Of a stretch of DNA of 64,000 bases, positions 45,812 to 54,037 are shown in pieces; position 1 is the first letter of the stretch, and the number at the start of each line of letters is the position of its first letter. The notes below the pieces were generated by a model. It was not told the origin of the DNA. It did not search any database and was given only the letters and a program-made list of their open reading frames with translations. Position numbers and translations under genes: made by a program. Where the stretch lies: assembly GCF_015291705.1 (NCBI RefSeq), contig NZ_CP030050.1, positions 9,301,001-9,365,000 on the forward strand, given 5' to 3'. Origin of the DNA: Bradyrhizobium arachidis (GTDB taxonomy: Bacteria > Pseudomonadota > Alphaproteobacteria > Rhizobiales > Xanthobacteraceae).

Positions 45812-46714
45812 CTAGTTCCTGATGTCCATGGCGCTGCGCAGGCCGTCCGAGAGCAGGTTGAAGCAGATCGAGACCGCGAAGATCATCGCGCCCGGCAATG
45901 CCGCAACCCACGGGTTGACGTAGATCGCGGTGCGCAGCGTGTTCAGCATCAGGCCCCATTCCGGCTCCGGCGGCTTGGTGCCGAGGCCGAGGAAGGAGAG
46001 ACCGGCCGCTAGGATCATCGAAACAGAGATGAGACTGGTCGCATAGACGAAGATCGCGCCGAGCACGTTGCCGAGGATGTGCACGCGCATGATGGTGAAG
46101 GCGCCGGCGCCGGAGGCGCGTGCGGCCTCGACGAAATCCATGTTGCGCACGCCTGTGGTGACGCTTTCGGCGACGCGGGTGATCTGCGGCACGAACACGA
46201 TGGTAAGCGCGACGATGGAGTTGAGGATGCCGGCCCCTAGCGCGCCGGAGATCGCGATGGCCAGCAGCACCGAGGGGAAAGCGTAGAACACGTCGACCGT
46301 GCGCATGATCGCGGTGTTGAGCTTGCCGCCGACATAACCGGCAATGATGCCGAGCGAGGTGCCGAAGCAGAACGCGAGGATCACCGGCAGGATGCCGATC
46401 ACCAGCGACAGCCGCCCGCCATAGATCAGCCGCGCCAGCATGTCGCGTCCGAGCTCGTCGGTGCCGAGCGGATAGCCAACGGTGCCGATGTGGCGCAGGC
46501 GGCGGATCATCGAGCCCTTGTAGGGGTCTTCGAGGCCGAGCCACGGCGCGAGGATCGCGGAGAGGAAGATCAGCAGCAGCACCAGCGCACAGGCCATGCT
46601 GACCTTGTCGCGCATGATGCGGCGGCCGACGGTCGCCCAATAGCCCCGCGCCTTGGTCGCGGGCGCGGCCTGCAGCGCGGCATCGGCGGTGGCGGACAAC
46701 GGAAGCTCGCTCAT
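45812..46714 (-). CDS. ABC transporter permease (DppC type)
   Basis: 300 residues. A cytoplasmic N-terminus, first helix LVLLLIFLSAILAPWLGLED, the N-terminal peptide-permease signature HIGTVGYPLGTDELGRDMLA, then five further helices. The EAA loop is EAARASGAGAFTIMRVHILG. The end FNLLSDGLRSAMDIRN is usual for DppC. It forms the channel with the DppB-type protein; four bases separate the genes. Confidence 0.95.
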   Translation of the reverse strand: MSELPLSATADAALQAAPATKARGYWATVGRRIMRDKVSMACALVLLLIFLSAILAPWLGLEDPYKGSMIRRLRHIGTVGYPLGTDELGRDMLARLIYGGRLSLVIGILPVILAFCFGTSLGIIAGYVGGKLNTAIMRTVDVFYAFPSVLLAIAISGALGAGILNSIVALTIVFVPQITRVAESVTTGVRNMDFVEAARASGAGAFTIMRVHILGNVLGAIFVYATSLISVSMILAAGLSFLGLGTKPPEPEWGLMLNTLRTAIYVNPWVAALPGAMIFAVSICFNLLSDGLRSAMDIRN

Positions 46715-46718
46715 CTCG

Positions 46719-47672
46719 CTAGCCCCGCTTGATGCGTGGGTCGATCGCGGCTTGCGCGATGTCGACCAGGAGATTGAGGACGACGAAGAACAGCGCCAGG
46801 ATCAGGATCGTACCCTGGAGCAACGGCAGGTCGCGCTGGAAGATCGCGGAGTTGAGCAGGAAGCCCGAGCCCGGCCAGGAGAATACGGTCTCGATCAGGA
46901 TCGAGCCGCCGAGCATGTAACCGAGCTGAAGCCCCATCACCGCGAGCGCGGTGGGCGCGGCGTTCTTGATGACGTGGCGGAACACGCCGCGCTCATGCAG
47001 GCCTTTGGCGCGAAGCGCCTCGACGAAATCCTGCGAAAGGATGTCACCTGTGAGCGCACGCACGGTGCGGGTGACGATGCCCATCGGGATCACCGAGGTC
47101 GTGATCGCCGGGAGCACGAGATATTGCAGATGCGCCCAGTCCCAGGCCCAGGAGTTGGAGCCGTTGGGTCCGGCGCCGACCGCGGGCAGCCAGTTGAGCT
47201 GCACCGAGAAGATGATGACGAGCAGCATGCCGAGCCAGTAATGCGGCACCGAGACGCCGGCGATGGCAAAGGAGGTGGCAACCTTGTCGATCCAGGTCTC
47301 GCGGAAATAGCCGGCGATCAAGCCGAGCAGGATGCCCATGGTGAAGCCGATGATGGCGGCGGCAATCGCCAGCGTGACGGTGTTGCCGACCGCGCGCATG
47401 ACCTCGGCGAGCACGGGACGGCCGGTGGCGATGGAATTGCCGAGATCGCCGTGAAGGGCGCGCATCAACCACAGGCCGAACTGCACCGGCAGCGGGCGGT
47501 CGAAACCATAGGCGGCGCGGAGCTGCGCCGCGAGCTCCTGCGAGGCATCGGCGGGGAGCACCGCGACGAGCGGATCGCCCGGCGTGATGTGCACGAGCAG
47601 GAAGCACACCAGCGCGACGCTGATGACGATCGGAATGACATAGACGATGCGTCTGGCGGTATAGGCGAGCAC
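46719..47672 (-). CDS. ABC transporter permease (DppB type)
   Basis: 317 residues from a GTG giving VLAYTARRIVYVIPIVISVA; an upstream ATG at 47720 would lie in a palindromic repeat. Six membrane helices, with the DppB motif HITPGDPLVAVLPADAS near the start, the EAA loop EALRAKGLHERGVFRHVIKN and ending IAQAAIDPRIKRG. First of the two channel genes, downstream of the binding protein gene with about 200 bases holding a repeat. Confidence 0.94.
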   Translation of the reverse strand: MLAYTARRIVYVIPIVISVALVCFLLVHITPGDPLVAVLPADASQELAAQLRAAYGFDRPLPVQFGLWLMRALHGDLGNSIATGRPVLAEVMRAVGNTVTLAIAAAIIGFTMGILLGLIAGYFRETWIDKVATSFAIAGVSVPHYWLGMLLVIIFSVQLNWLPAVGAGPNGSNSWAWDWAHLQYLVLPAITTSVIPMGIVTRTVRALTGDILSQDFVEALRAKGLHERGVFRHVIKNAAPTALAVMGLQLGYMLGGSILIETVFSWPGSGFLLNSAIFQRDLPLLQGTILILALFFVVLNLLVDIAQAAIDPRIKRG

Positions 47673-47688
47673 GTTTGGTTCTTTCTTC

Positions 47689-47845
47689 CTTCTCCCCTTG
47701 CGGGAGAAGGTGGCGCGCAAGCGCCGGATGAGGGGTTCTGTCCGCGGGGATTATTGCATCGATGGAGAGGTCCGCATCCGCGGAGAGAGACCCCTCACCC
47801 GGCTTCGCTAAAGCGAAGCCACCCTCTCCCGCAAGGGGAGAGGGT
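47689..47845. repeat. CTCTCCC-type imperfect palindrome, copy 5
   Basis: TTCTCCCCTTGCGGGAGAAG at the left and CCTCTCCCGCAAGGGGAGAG at the right, with GGCTTCGC-TAAA-GCGAAGCC inside. It lies between the binding-protein and permease genes of one operon, a place where a stem-loop may protect the upstream message and give unequal expression. Confidence 0.82.
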
Positions 47846-47871
47846 GCACCGAATACGTTGCTAGCACCTCA

Positions 47872-49530
47872 CTACTTCATCGACACCAGCGAGAAGTCGA
47901 TGAACCAGCTCTTCGGCTGCACGACGCCGGTCACTTTCGGGCTCATCGCGCGGGGGCCGACGTCGTGGGCGACGTAGAGGAAGGCGGCATCGTCGACGGA
48001 GGCCGCATGCAGCTCGGCGAGCGCGGCGTCGCGCGCGGCGGGATCGAAGGTCTGGCGGGCCTTCTTCACCAGCTCGTCGAACTTGGGCTCGTTGATGAAG
48101 CCCCAATTGTTCGAGACCGGCGGCGCCATGCCCGATTGCAGGAAGCGGACCAGCGCGAAGAACGGATCCATCGCCGCATAGGTGACATTGGTCGCGTTCG
48201 AGCCGTTGGCGCTGGGATCCTTGGCGCCGCGGCGCCAGTTGGTGAACAGCGTGTTCCACTCGATGACGTCCAGCTTCACGTCGAAATAACACTCGGCCAA
48301 AGCCTGCTGGAGATATTCGTTCATCGGCAGCGGCTGCATCTGGCCCGAGCCTGATGCTGAGGTCTGGATCTTCACCGTCAGCTTTTTGCTGGGACCGAAG
48401 CCGGCCTCCTGCATCAGCTTTTGCGCAGCCGCCTTGTCGTACTTGATCTCGAAGGTCGGTTTTCCCCGCCAGGGATGGCCGGGCTCGAAGGTGCCGGTCG
48501 CCGGCACCATCAGGCCGGCGAGCAGGCCGTCCTTGAGGCCTTCGCGGTCGACGCAGAGGTTGGCGGCCTTGCGCACGCGGATGTCGTTCCAGGGCGAGCC
48601 CTCGATGCGCGAGAACTGCCAGGGCCAAACATGCGGCTGCTCGTTGGCGTAGAGCTTGAAGCCGCGCTGTTTGAGCTCAGGCAACGCATCCGGCGCCGGC
48701 GCCTCGACCCAATCGACCTGTCCGGACAGCAGCGCCGCGGTGCGCGCGTTCGCTTCAGGCATCGGCAAGAGCACCATCTTGTCGACCTTGGGGACGCGGG
48801 CCTTGTCCCAATAATTCGCGTTCTTCACCAGCTCGAGCCGTTCGCGCGGGGTGAAGCTCGCCATCTTCCACGGGCCGGTGCCTGCGGCGTCCTTGGCGAA
48901 GGCGGTCCAGGCGGCCTGCGATTTGGCCTTGGCGTCTGCGCCTTCGGCCTTGTCATAGAAATGCTGCCACTTCGCCGGGCTCGCCATGAAGAGATTGGTG
49001 AGGTTGATCGGCAGGAAGCTGTCGGGCTCCTTGGTGGTGAGCTCGACGGTCATGTCGTCGATCTTCTTCGCCGAGGCCAGCGTCGGCATGCGCGAGGCGG
49101 TGACGCCGACCTGGCTGGCGTCGAATTGCGGCGCATCCTGCTTCAGCACCTTCTCGACGTTCCACACCACCGCATCGGCATTGAACGGCGTGCCATCATG
49201 GAAGGTGACGCCGGGACGCAGCTTGAAGACCCATTTGGTCTTGTCGGCATCGTCGACCTTCCACTCGGTGGCAAGGCCGGGGATCACCGTGCTCGGCTTG
49301 TCGGCGGAGGACAGGTCCCAGCCGGTCAGCGCGTCGTACATGGTGAGGCCGGTGAAGCGGTTGCCTTCAAAACCCTGGTCGGGCTGACCCAGCGTGCGCG
49401 GAATATCGGCAGCCGTCATGCCGATGCGCAGCACAGTTTCCGCTGCCGCCACGCGCGGCCATGCGGCCGCGCTGCCAAGCGCCAAGAGCGCGATCAGCGC
49501 CGCCCGTGTCTTGTTGTTCTTGATAAGCAT
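47872..49530 (-). CDS. ABC transporter substrate-binding protein (SBP_bac_5)
   Basis: 552 residues from the ATG at 49530. Signal peptide to about residue 30 (AALIALLALGSAAAWPRVAA cleaved before ETVLRIG). The SBP_bac_5 body has PSTVIPGLATEWKVDDADKT, FKLRPGVTFHDGTPFNADAV and GTGPWKMASFTPRERLELVK, the peptide-binding class signature. It captures the solute in the periplasm for the DppB/C/D/F complex coded after it. A paralogue is transcribed away from the same intergenic region. Confidence 0.94.
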   Translation of the reverse strand: MLIKNNKTRAALIALLALGSAAAWPRVAAAETVLRIGMTAADIPRTLGQPDQGFEGNRFTGLTMYDALTGWDLSSADKPSTVIPGLATEWKVDDADKTKWVFKLRPGVTFHDGTPFNADAVVWNVEKVLKQDAPQFDASQVGVTASRMPTLASAKKIDDMTVELTTKEPDSFLPINLTNLFMASPAKWQHFYDKAEGADAKAKSQAAWTAFAKDAAGTGPWKMASFTPRERLELVKNANYWDKARVPKVDKMVLLPMPEANARTAALLSGQVDWVEAPAPDALPELKQRGFKLYANEQPHVWPWQFSRIEGSPWNDIRVRKAANLCVDREGLKDGLLAGLMVPATGTFEPGHPWRGKPTFEIKYDKAAAQKLMQEAGFGPSKKLTVKIQTSASGSGQMQPLPMNEYLQQALAECYFDVKLDVIEWNTLFTNWRRGAKDPSANGSNATNVTYAAMDPFFALVRFLQSGMAPPVSNNWGFINEPKFDELVKKARQTFDPAARDAALAELHAASVDDAAFLYVAHDVGPRAMSPKVTGVVQPKSWFIDFSLVSMK

Positions 49531-49729
49531 CGCCTCGATCCTTCTTCGGCTTTCGATGATTAATTTTGATGCAATCGTATGCAATGGCTATGCCAAGGAG
49601 AAACTTATTCTGCAAATTGCCCCTGCGACGACAAGTCCTTGTGATCGATTGAAGACAAAGCAGCCCAGCTGCCTATTCTGGCATCAAGATTGCAAGTTTG
49701 GCCCCGGAATCTCCTGGGAGTTTTGGGCC

Positions 49730-51325
49730 ATGCGTATTCGTCTATCGACCTGTCTCGCCATGCTTGCGCTGGCGTTATCCGCAATCCCGGTGCGCGCCGA
49801 GACCGTGGTGCGCTACGGTATCTCGATGGCGGATATTCCGCTGACGACCGGCCAGCCCGATCGCGGCGCCGGCGCCTATCAGTTCACGGCCTATACGATC
49901 TACGATCCGCTGGTGGCGTGGGAGATGGACGTCGCCGACAGGCCGGGCAAGCTGGTGCCGGGCCTCGCCACCGAGTGGAAGGTGGACGATGCCGACAAGA
50001 CGAAGTGGCGCTTCAGCTTGCGCAAGGGCGTGAAGTTTCACGACGGCAGCGACTTCAATGCCGACGCGGTGATCTGGAATCTGGACAAGGTGCTCAACGA
50101 CAAGGCGCCGCAATTCGACAAGCGGCAGAGCGCGCAGGTGAAAACCCGCCTCCCCTCGGTCGCCAGCTACGCCAAGATCGACGATTTCACGGTGGAGATC
50201 ACGACCAAGACGGTCGATTCCTTCTTTCCCTATCAGATGCTCTGGTTCCTGGTGTCGAGCCCGGCGCAGTATGAAAAGCTCGGCAAGGACTGGGACAAGT
50301 TCGCGAGCCAGCCTTCCGGCACCGGCCCCTTCAAATTGACGAAACTGGTGCCGCGCGAGCTCGCCGAGCTCACCAAGAACCCCGATTACTGGAACAAGAA
50401 GCGCATTCCGAAGGCCGACAAGATCGTGCTGGTGCCGATGCCGGAAGCGCTGACGCGCACCAATGCCCTGCTTGCCGGCCAGGTCGATCTGATCGAGACG
50501 CCGGCGCCGGATGCCGTGCCGCAGCTGAAAGCTGCCGGCATGAAGATCGTCGACAACGTCACGCCGCATGTCTGGAATTATCATCTCAGCGTGCTGCCGG
50601 GCTCGCCCTGGACCGACATCCGCCTGCGCAAGGCGCTCAACCTTGCGATCAACCGCGACGAAGTCGTCGGCCTGATGAATGGCCTCGCAAAGCCCGCCAA
50701 GGGCCAGGTCGATCCGTCGAGCCCGTGGTTCGGCAAGCCGACCTTCGAGCTGAAATATGATCTCGCTGCCGCAAAGAAGCTGGTGGAGGAAGCCGGCTAT
50801 TCAAAAGCAAAGCCGCTGAAGACCACCTTCATCATCGCGCAGGGCGGCACCGGCCAGATGCTGTCGCTGCCGATGAACGAATTCCTGCAGCAGAGCTTCA
50901 AGGAGATCGGCATCGACATCGACTTCAAGGTGGTCGAGCTCGAGACATTATATACGCACTGGCGCAAGGGCGCGGCGGACGAGATGAACGCCGGCATCAC
51001 CGCCAACAACATCGCCTATGTCACCTCGGACCCGCTCTACGCCATCGTCCGCTTCTTCGCCTCCGACCAGATCGCGCCTGTCGGCGTCAACTGGGGCGGC
51101 TACAAGAACCCGAAGGTCGACGCCTTGATCAACGAGGCCAAGCAGACCTTCGACACCGCCAAGCAGGACGATTTGATCGCGCAGGCGCATGCCCTGATCG
51201 TGGACGATGCCGTGCTGGTCTGGGTCGTCCACGACACCAACCCGCACGCGCTGTCGCCGAAGATCAAGCAGTTCGTGCAAGCGCAGCACTGGTTTCAGGA
51301 TCTGACGACGATCGGGACGGAGTGA
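49730..51325 (+). CDS. ABC transporter substrate-binding protein, divergent paralogue
   Basis: 531 residues from the ATG at 49730 (CTGGGAG upstream). Signal peptide about 1-23 (MRIRLSTCLAMLALALSAIP then VRAE). It shares long stretches with the binding protein on the other strand, such as PGLATEWKVDDADKTKW and the SGTGPFKL region, and has no transporter genes of its own downstream. It probably feeds the same permease with another solute. The starts are 199 bases apart, sharing a bidirectional promoter region (49531-49729). Confidence 0.93.
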   Translation: MRIRLSTCLAMLALALSAIPVRAETVVRYGISMADIPLTTGQPDRGAGAYQFTAYTIYDPLVAWEMDVADRPGKLVPGLATEWKVDDADKTKWRFSLRKGVKFHDGSDFNADAVIWNLDKVLNDKAPQFDKRQSAQVKTRLPSVASYAKIDDFTVEITTKTVDSFFPYQMLWFLVSSPAQYEKLGKDWDKFASQPSGTGPFKLTKLVPRELAELTKNPDYWNKKRIPKADKIVLVPMPEALTRTNALLAGQVDLIETPAPDAVPQLKAAGMKIVDNVTPHVWNYHLSVLPGSPWTDIRLRKALNLAINRDEVVGLMNGLAKPAKGQVDPSSPWFGKPTFELKYDLAAAKKLVEEAGYSKAKPLKTTFIIAQGGTGQMLSLPMNEFLQQSFKEIGIDIDFKVVELETLYTHWRKGAADEMNAGITANNIAYVTSDPLYAIVRFFASDQIAPVGVNWGGYKNPKVDALINEAKQTFDTAKQDDLIAQAHALIVDDAVLVWVVHDTNPHALSPKIKQFVQAQHWFQDLTTIGTE

Positions 51326-51343
51326 AGCGGGGGACACCGGTGT

Positions 51344-51431
51344 CGTAGGGTCGGCAAAGCGCAAGCGTGCCCACCAATGATGCGGTGAGAAAGACGTGGG
51401 CACGGCGCGTTGCGCCTTTGCCCACCCTACG
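51344..51431. repeat. GTAGGGTGGGCA-type repeat, copy 5
   Basis: CGTAGGGTCGGCAAAGCGCA and inverted GCGCCTTTGCCCACCCTACG; one base (C for G) differs from the usual left arm. Confidence 0.88.
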
Positions 51432-51484
51432 GGAGCCGTGGGCGCCGCAAGTGCTCGAGCCAAACTGCCGCGCCAAACACCGCT

Positions 51485-51618
51485 GTCGTCCCGGGCAAGC
51501 GTAAGCGCAGACCCGGGACCCACAACCACAGGGAGTGGTTTGGCGAGGACTCTGAGTTACCAGCTCGCGCCACAACTACTCCCTGTGGTTATGGGTCCCT
51601 GCGTTCGCAGGGACGACA
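51485..51618. repeat. GTCGTCCCGGGCAAGCG-type palindromic repeat
   Basis: GTCGTCCCGGGCAAGCGTAA and GGGTCCCTGCGTTCGCAGGG with GACGAC at the right end; ACCACAGGGAGTGGTT and ACTACTCCCTGTGGTT form the inner inverted pair. It fills most of the gap before the cyclase gene end. Confidence 0.8.
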
Positions 51619-51653
51619 CTTGTGGTGTGGTGCCAGCGGCGCCGACACCCGCC

Positions 51654-53885
51654 CTACTTCGTCAGCAGCGCATACGCCCCGGTCCAGCCTTCCGCCGGCG
51701 GATTGACCTGGAAATCCTTGACGCGCGCCTCGTAGAGCTTGAACAGCTTCTCCAGCGTGTCGGCGTCCTCGCTCTTGCGGCCGCGCGCAATCGCGTCCAG
51801 CGCACCCTGCCAGTTCCGGCTGCGGTAGCAGCCGAGCATCTCGATGGTGATGTTGCGCAGGCGCTGGAAGGCAGCCGAATGCATCACGTCCTCGCGGCCG
51901 GCGATGGCGTAGATCACCTCCGGCTCGGTCTTGCCCTTGACCATGATGAAATCGAGCTCGAGGATCGCGAACTTGTCCTTGGCGGCGAGCGCGGTTCGGG
52001 ATCCCACGATGATCGGAAAACCGTATTCCTTGGACTGGCCTTCCAGCCGCGAGGCCAGGTTCACGCTGTCGCCCAGCACCGAATAGTTGAACTTGCGGTC
52101 CGATCCCATGTTGCCGACAACGCCGATGCCGGTGTTGAGGCCGATGCCGACATTGAGCGGGATGTAGACGTGGCCGCCGTCGGCCGCTTCTTCCTCGCGC
52201 TCCTTGTTGACCACGTCGATCTTCTCGAGCATCTGGATCGCAGCCTCGCAGGCATTGATCTCGTGCTGGGGATCATCGAGCGGCGCATTCCAGAACGCCA
52301 TGATGGCGTCGCCCATGTATTTGTCGATATAGCCCTTCTGCTCGATGATCACGTTGGTCAGCGGCGTCAGGAAGCGGTTCATCAGCGCCGTCAGGCCCTG
52401 CGGATCGTGCTTGTAGCTCTCCGAGATCGAGGTGAAGCCGCGCACGTCGGAGAACATGATCGTCATCTCGCGCTCCTCGCCGCCGAGCTTCAGCTTCTCC
52501 GGCGACTGCGCGAGCTGCTCGACCAGCACGGGCGACATGTACTGAGCGAATTGCCCGCGGATCTGCACGCGCTGGCGCTGCTCGCGCACGAAGCTGGAGA
52601 AGATGAACGTGATGTAGATCGCGGTCGTCGAGAGCAGCGGATAGGTGAAGTCGATGAGGTAGCGGTACTTCGCGTAGAAGAACCAGGACGTGCCGACCAG
52701 GATCGCGGCGAACATCGCGCCGGCAAGCACGAGGCGCACCGGTCCGAGATTCGGCGTGAAGATGATGACGAGCAAGCCTATGATCATCGCGACGAGCAAT
52801 TCGACGCCGAGCGCGTAGTTCGGGCGGGAGATCGCAGCGCCGGTCAGTACGCTTTCGAGCACCTGGGCGTGTATCTCGACACCCGGCATGGCCCGCGACA
52901 CCGGCGTGGTCTTGATGTCGTTCAGGCCGACCGCGGAGGTGCCGACCAGCACCAGCTTGCCGGCGATCCTGCTCGGCGATACCGTGTTGTCGAGGACGTC
53001 GGCCGCCGAGACGTAGATCGAGGGATCGTGGCGGGCATAGTGCACCCAGAGCTGGCCGTTCTCGTCGGTCGGGATCTCGACACCCTTGAGGCGGACGGCG
53101 CGGATGCCGGTCTTGTCGGTCCGCACCAGCAGCGTCGGCGTTCCCGTGACGACCCGCAGGATTTCGAGGCTGAGCGAGGGCATGATGTTGCCCTGGGCAC
53201 GCATGATCATCGGCACGCGCCGGATCAGGCCGTCGCGCTCGGTGCGGATGGTGAACAGGCCGCGGCCGGCGGCGACCTTCTCGATCACGGGCACGTTGCG
53301 CAGCAGGCCCGGGAATTCGAACAGGAAGCGCTCGGCCCCCGCTTCACCGACCGTTGCCACGCCGGTGAAGGGAAGCGCCTTGTCGATCTCCGACGTGATC
53401 GCCGACTGCCCCGTTTCGCCCAGCACCACGCGCGAGCGCTTGATCGCCTCCGAGAGGATCTGGTCGTTGCTCGGCAGCTCGCGCAGCCTGGCTCGGGTGG
53501 CGTCGTCGAGATAGCGCATCTGGCTCGCGACCAGATCCGGATTGAGCCGGTCGGCTTCGGAGAACACCACGTCGAAGCCGATTGCGACCGCCCCGTTGCT
53601 GGTGAGGCTCTGGATCATGTCCGCGATCCGCGTCCGCGGCCACGGCCACTGGCCGAGCCTGGCGAGGCTCTTGTCGTCGATGTCGACGATGACGACCGGA
53701 CGCGCCGCCTTGTGGCGCGGATCGAGCAGCTGGAACATGTCGAAGGTGCGCAGCCGCAATTCCTGGACCGGCGGCGGATCCCACAGGCGCAGTCCCGCAA
53801 ACACGGCCAGCAGCACGAGGCACATCACCCGCGCAAGGCCGAGCTTGCGCGCAAACCACCGCCGCAGGATCTTGAGACGCTTCAT
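51654..53885 (-). CDS. CHASE2 domain adenylate/guanylate cyclase
   Basis: 743 residues. One N-terminal membrane helix (about 15-33), a periplasmic CHASE2 sensor (about 38-365; VQELRLRTFDMFQLLDPRHK, VVIVDIDDKSLARLGQWPWP, AGKLVLVGTSAVGLNDIKTT). Then three membrane helices (about 375-455) and a class III cyclase: MTIMFSDVRGFTSISESYKH (metal Asp near 480), YIDKYMGDAIMAFWNAPLDD (second Asp, with Lys of ATP-type enzymes), LGDSVNLASRLEGQSKEYGF. Likely makes cAMP in response to a periplasmic cue. It lies 152 bases after the giant adhesin on the same strand. Confidence 0.93.
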   Translation of the reverse strand: MKRLKILRRWFARKLGLARVMCLVLLAVFAGLRLWDPPPVQELRLRTFDMFQLLDPRHKAARPVVIVDIDDKSLARLGQWPWPRTRIADMIQSLTSNGAVAIGFDVVFSEADRLNPDLVASQMRYLDDATRARLRELPSNDQILSEAIKRSRVVLGETGQSAITSEIDKALPFTGVATVGEAGAERFLFEFPGLLRNVPVIEKVAAGRGLFTIRTERDGLIRRVPMIMRAQGNIMPSLSLEILRVVTGTPTLLVRTDKTGIRAVRLKGVEIPTDENGQLWVHYARHDPSIYVSAADVLDNTVSPSRIAGKLVLVGTSAVGLNDIKTTPVSRAMPGVEIHAQVLESVLTGAAISRPNYALGVELLVAMIIGLLVIIFTPNLGPVRLVLAGAMFAAILVGTSWFFYAKYRYLIDFTYPLLSTTAIYITFIFSSFVREQRQRVQIRGQFAQYMSPVLVEQLAQSPEKLKLGGEEREMTIMFSDVRGFTSISESYKHDPQGLTALMNRFLTPLTNVIIEQKGYIDKYMGDAIMAFWNAPLDDPQHEINACEAAIQMLEKIDVVNKEREEEAADGGHVYIPLNVGIGLNTGIGVVGNMGSDRKFNYSVLGDSVNLASRLEGQSKEYGFPIIVGSRTALAAKDKFAILELDFIMVKGKTEPEVIYAIAGREDVMHSAAFQRLRNITIEMLGCYRSRNWQGALDAIARGRKSEDADTLEKLFKLYEARVKDFQVNPPAEGWTGAYALLTK

Positions 53886-54037
53886 TCAGTCGGACTTCCT
53901 GCCGTGCTGGCCCGATCATGGCGCGCCGGCGCGCGATTGGCTATTCCCCGAATGGGAAGGATCGTGGATTTTTTTGCCGGGGGGCGAGCTGCGTGTTCGT
54001 CGCGGGCAGGCCAGCCGCACGCCGGCCCCGGCGCGCA

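Noticed and set aside
44748..46640. A 630-residue version of the DppF-type ATPase
   Set aside because: The N-terminal 277 residues are an out-of-phase reading of the DppC gene; the real start at 45809 follows the permease stop.
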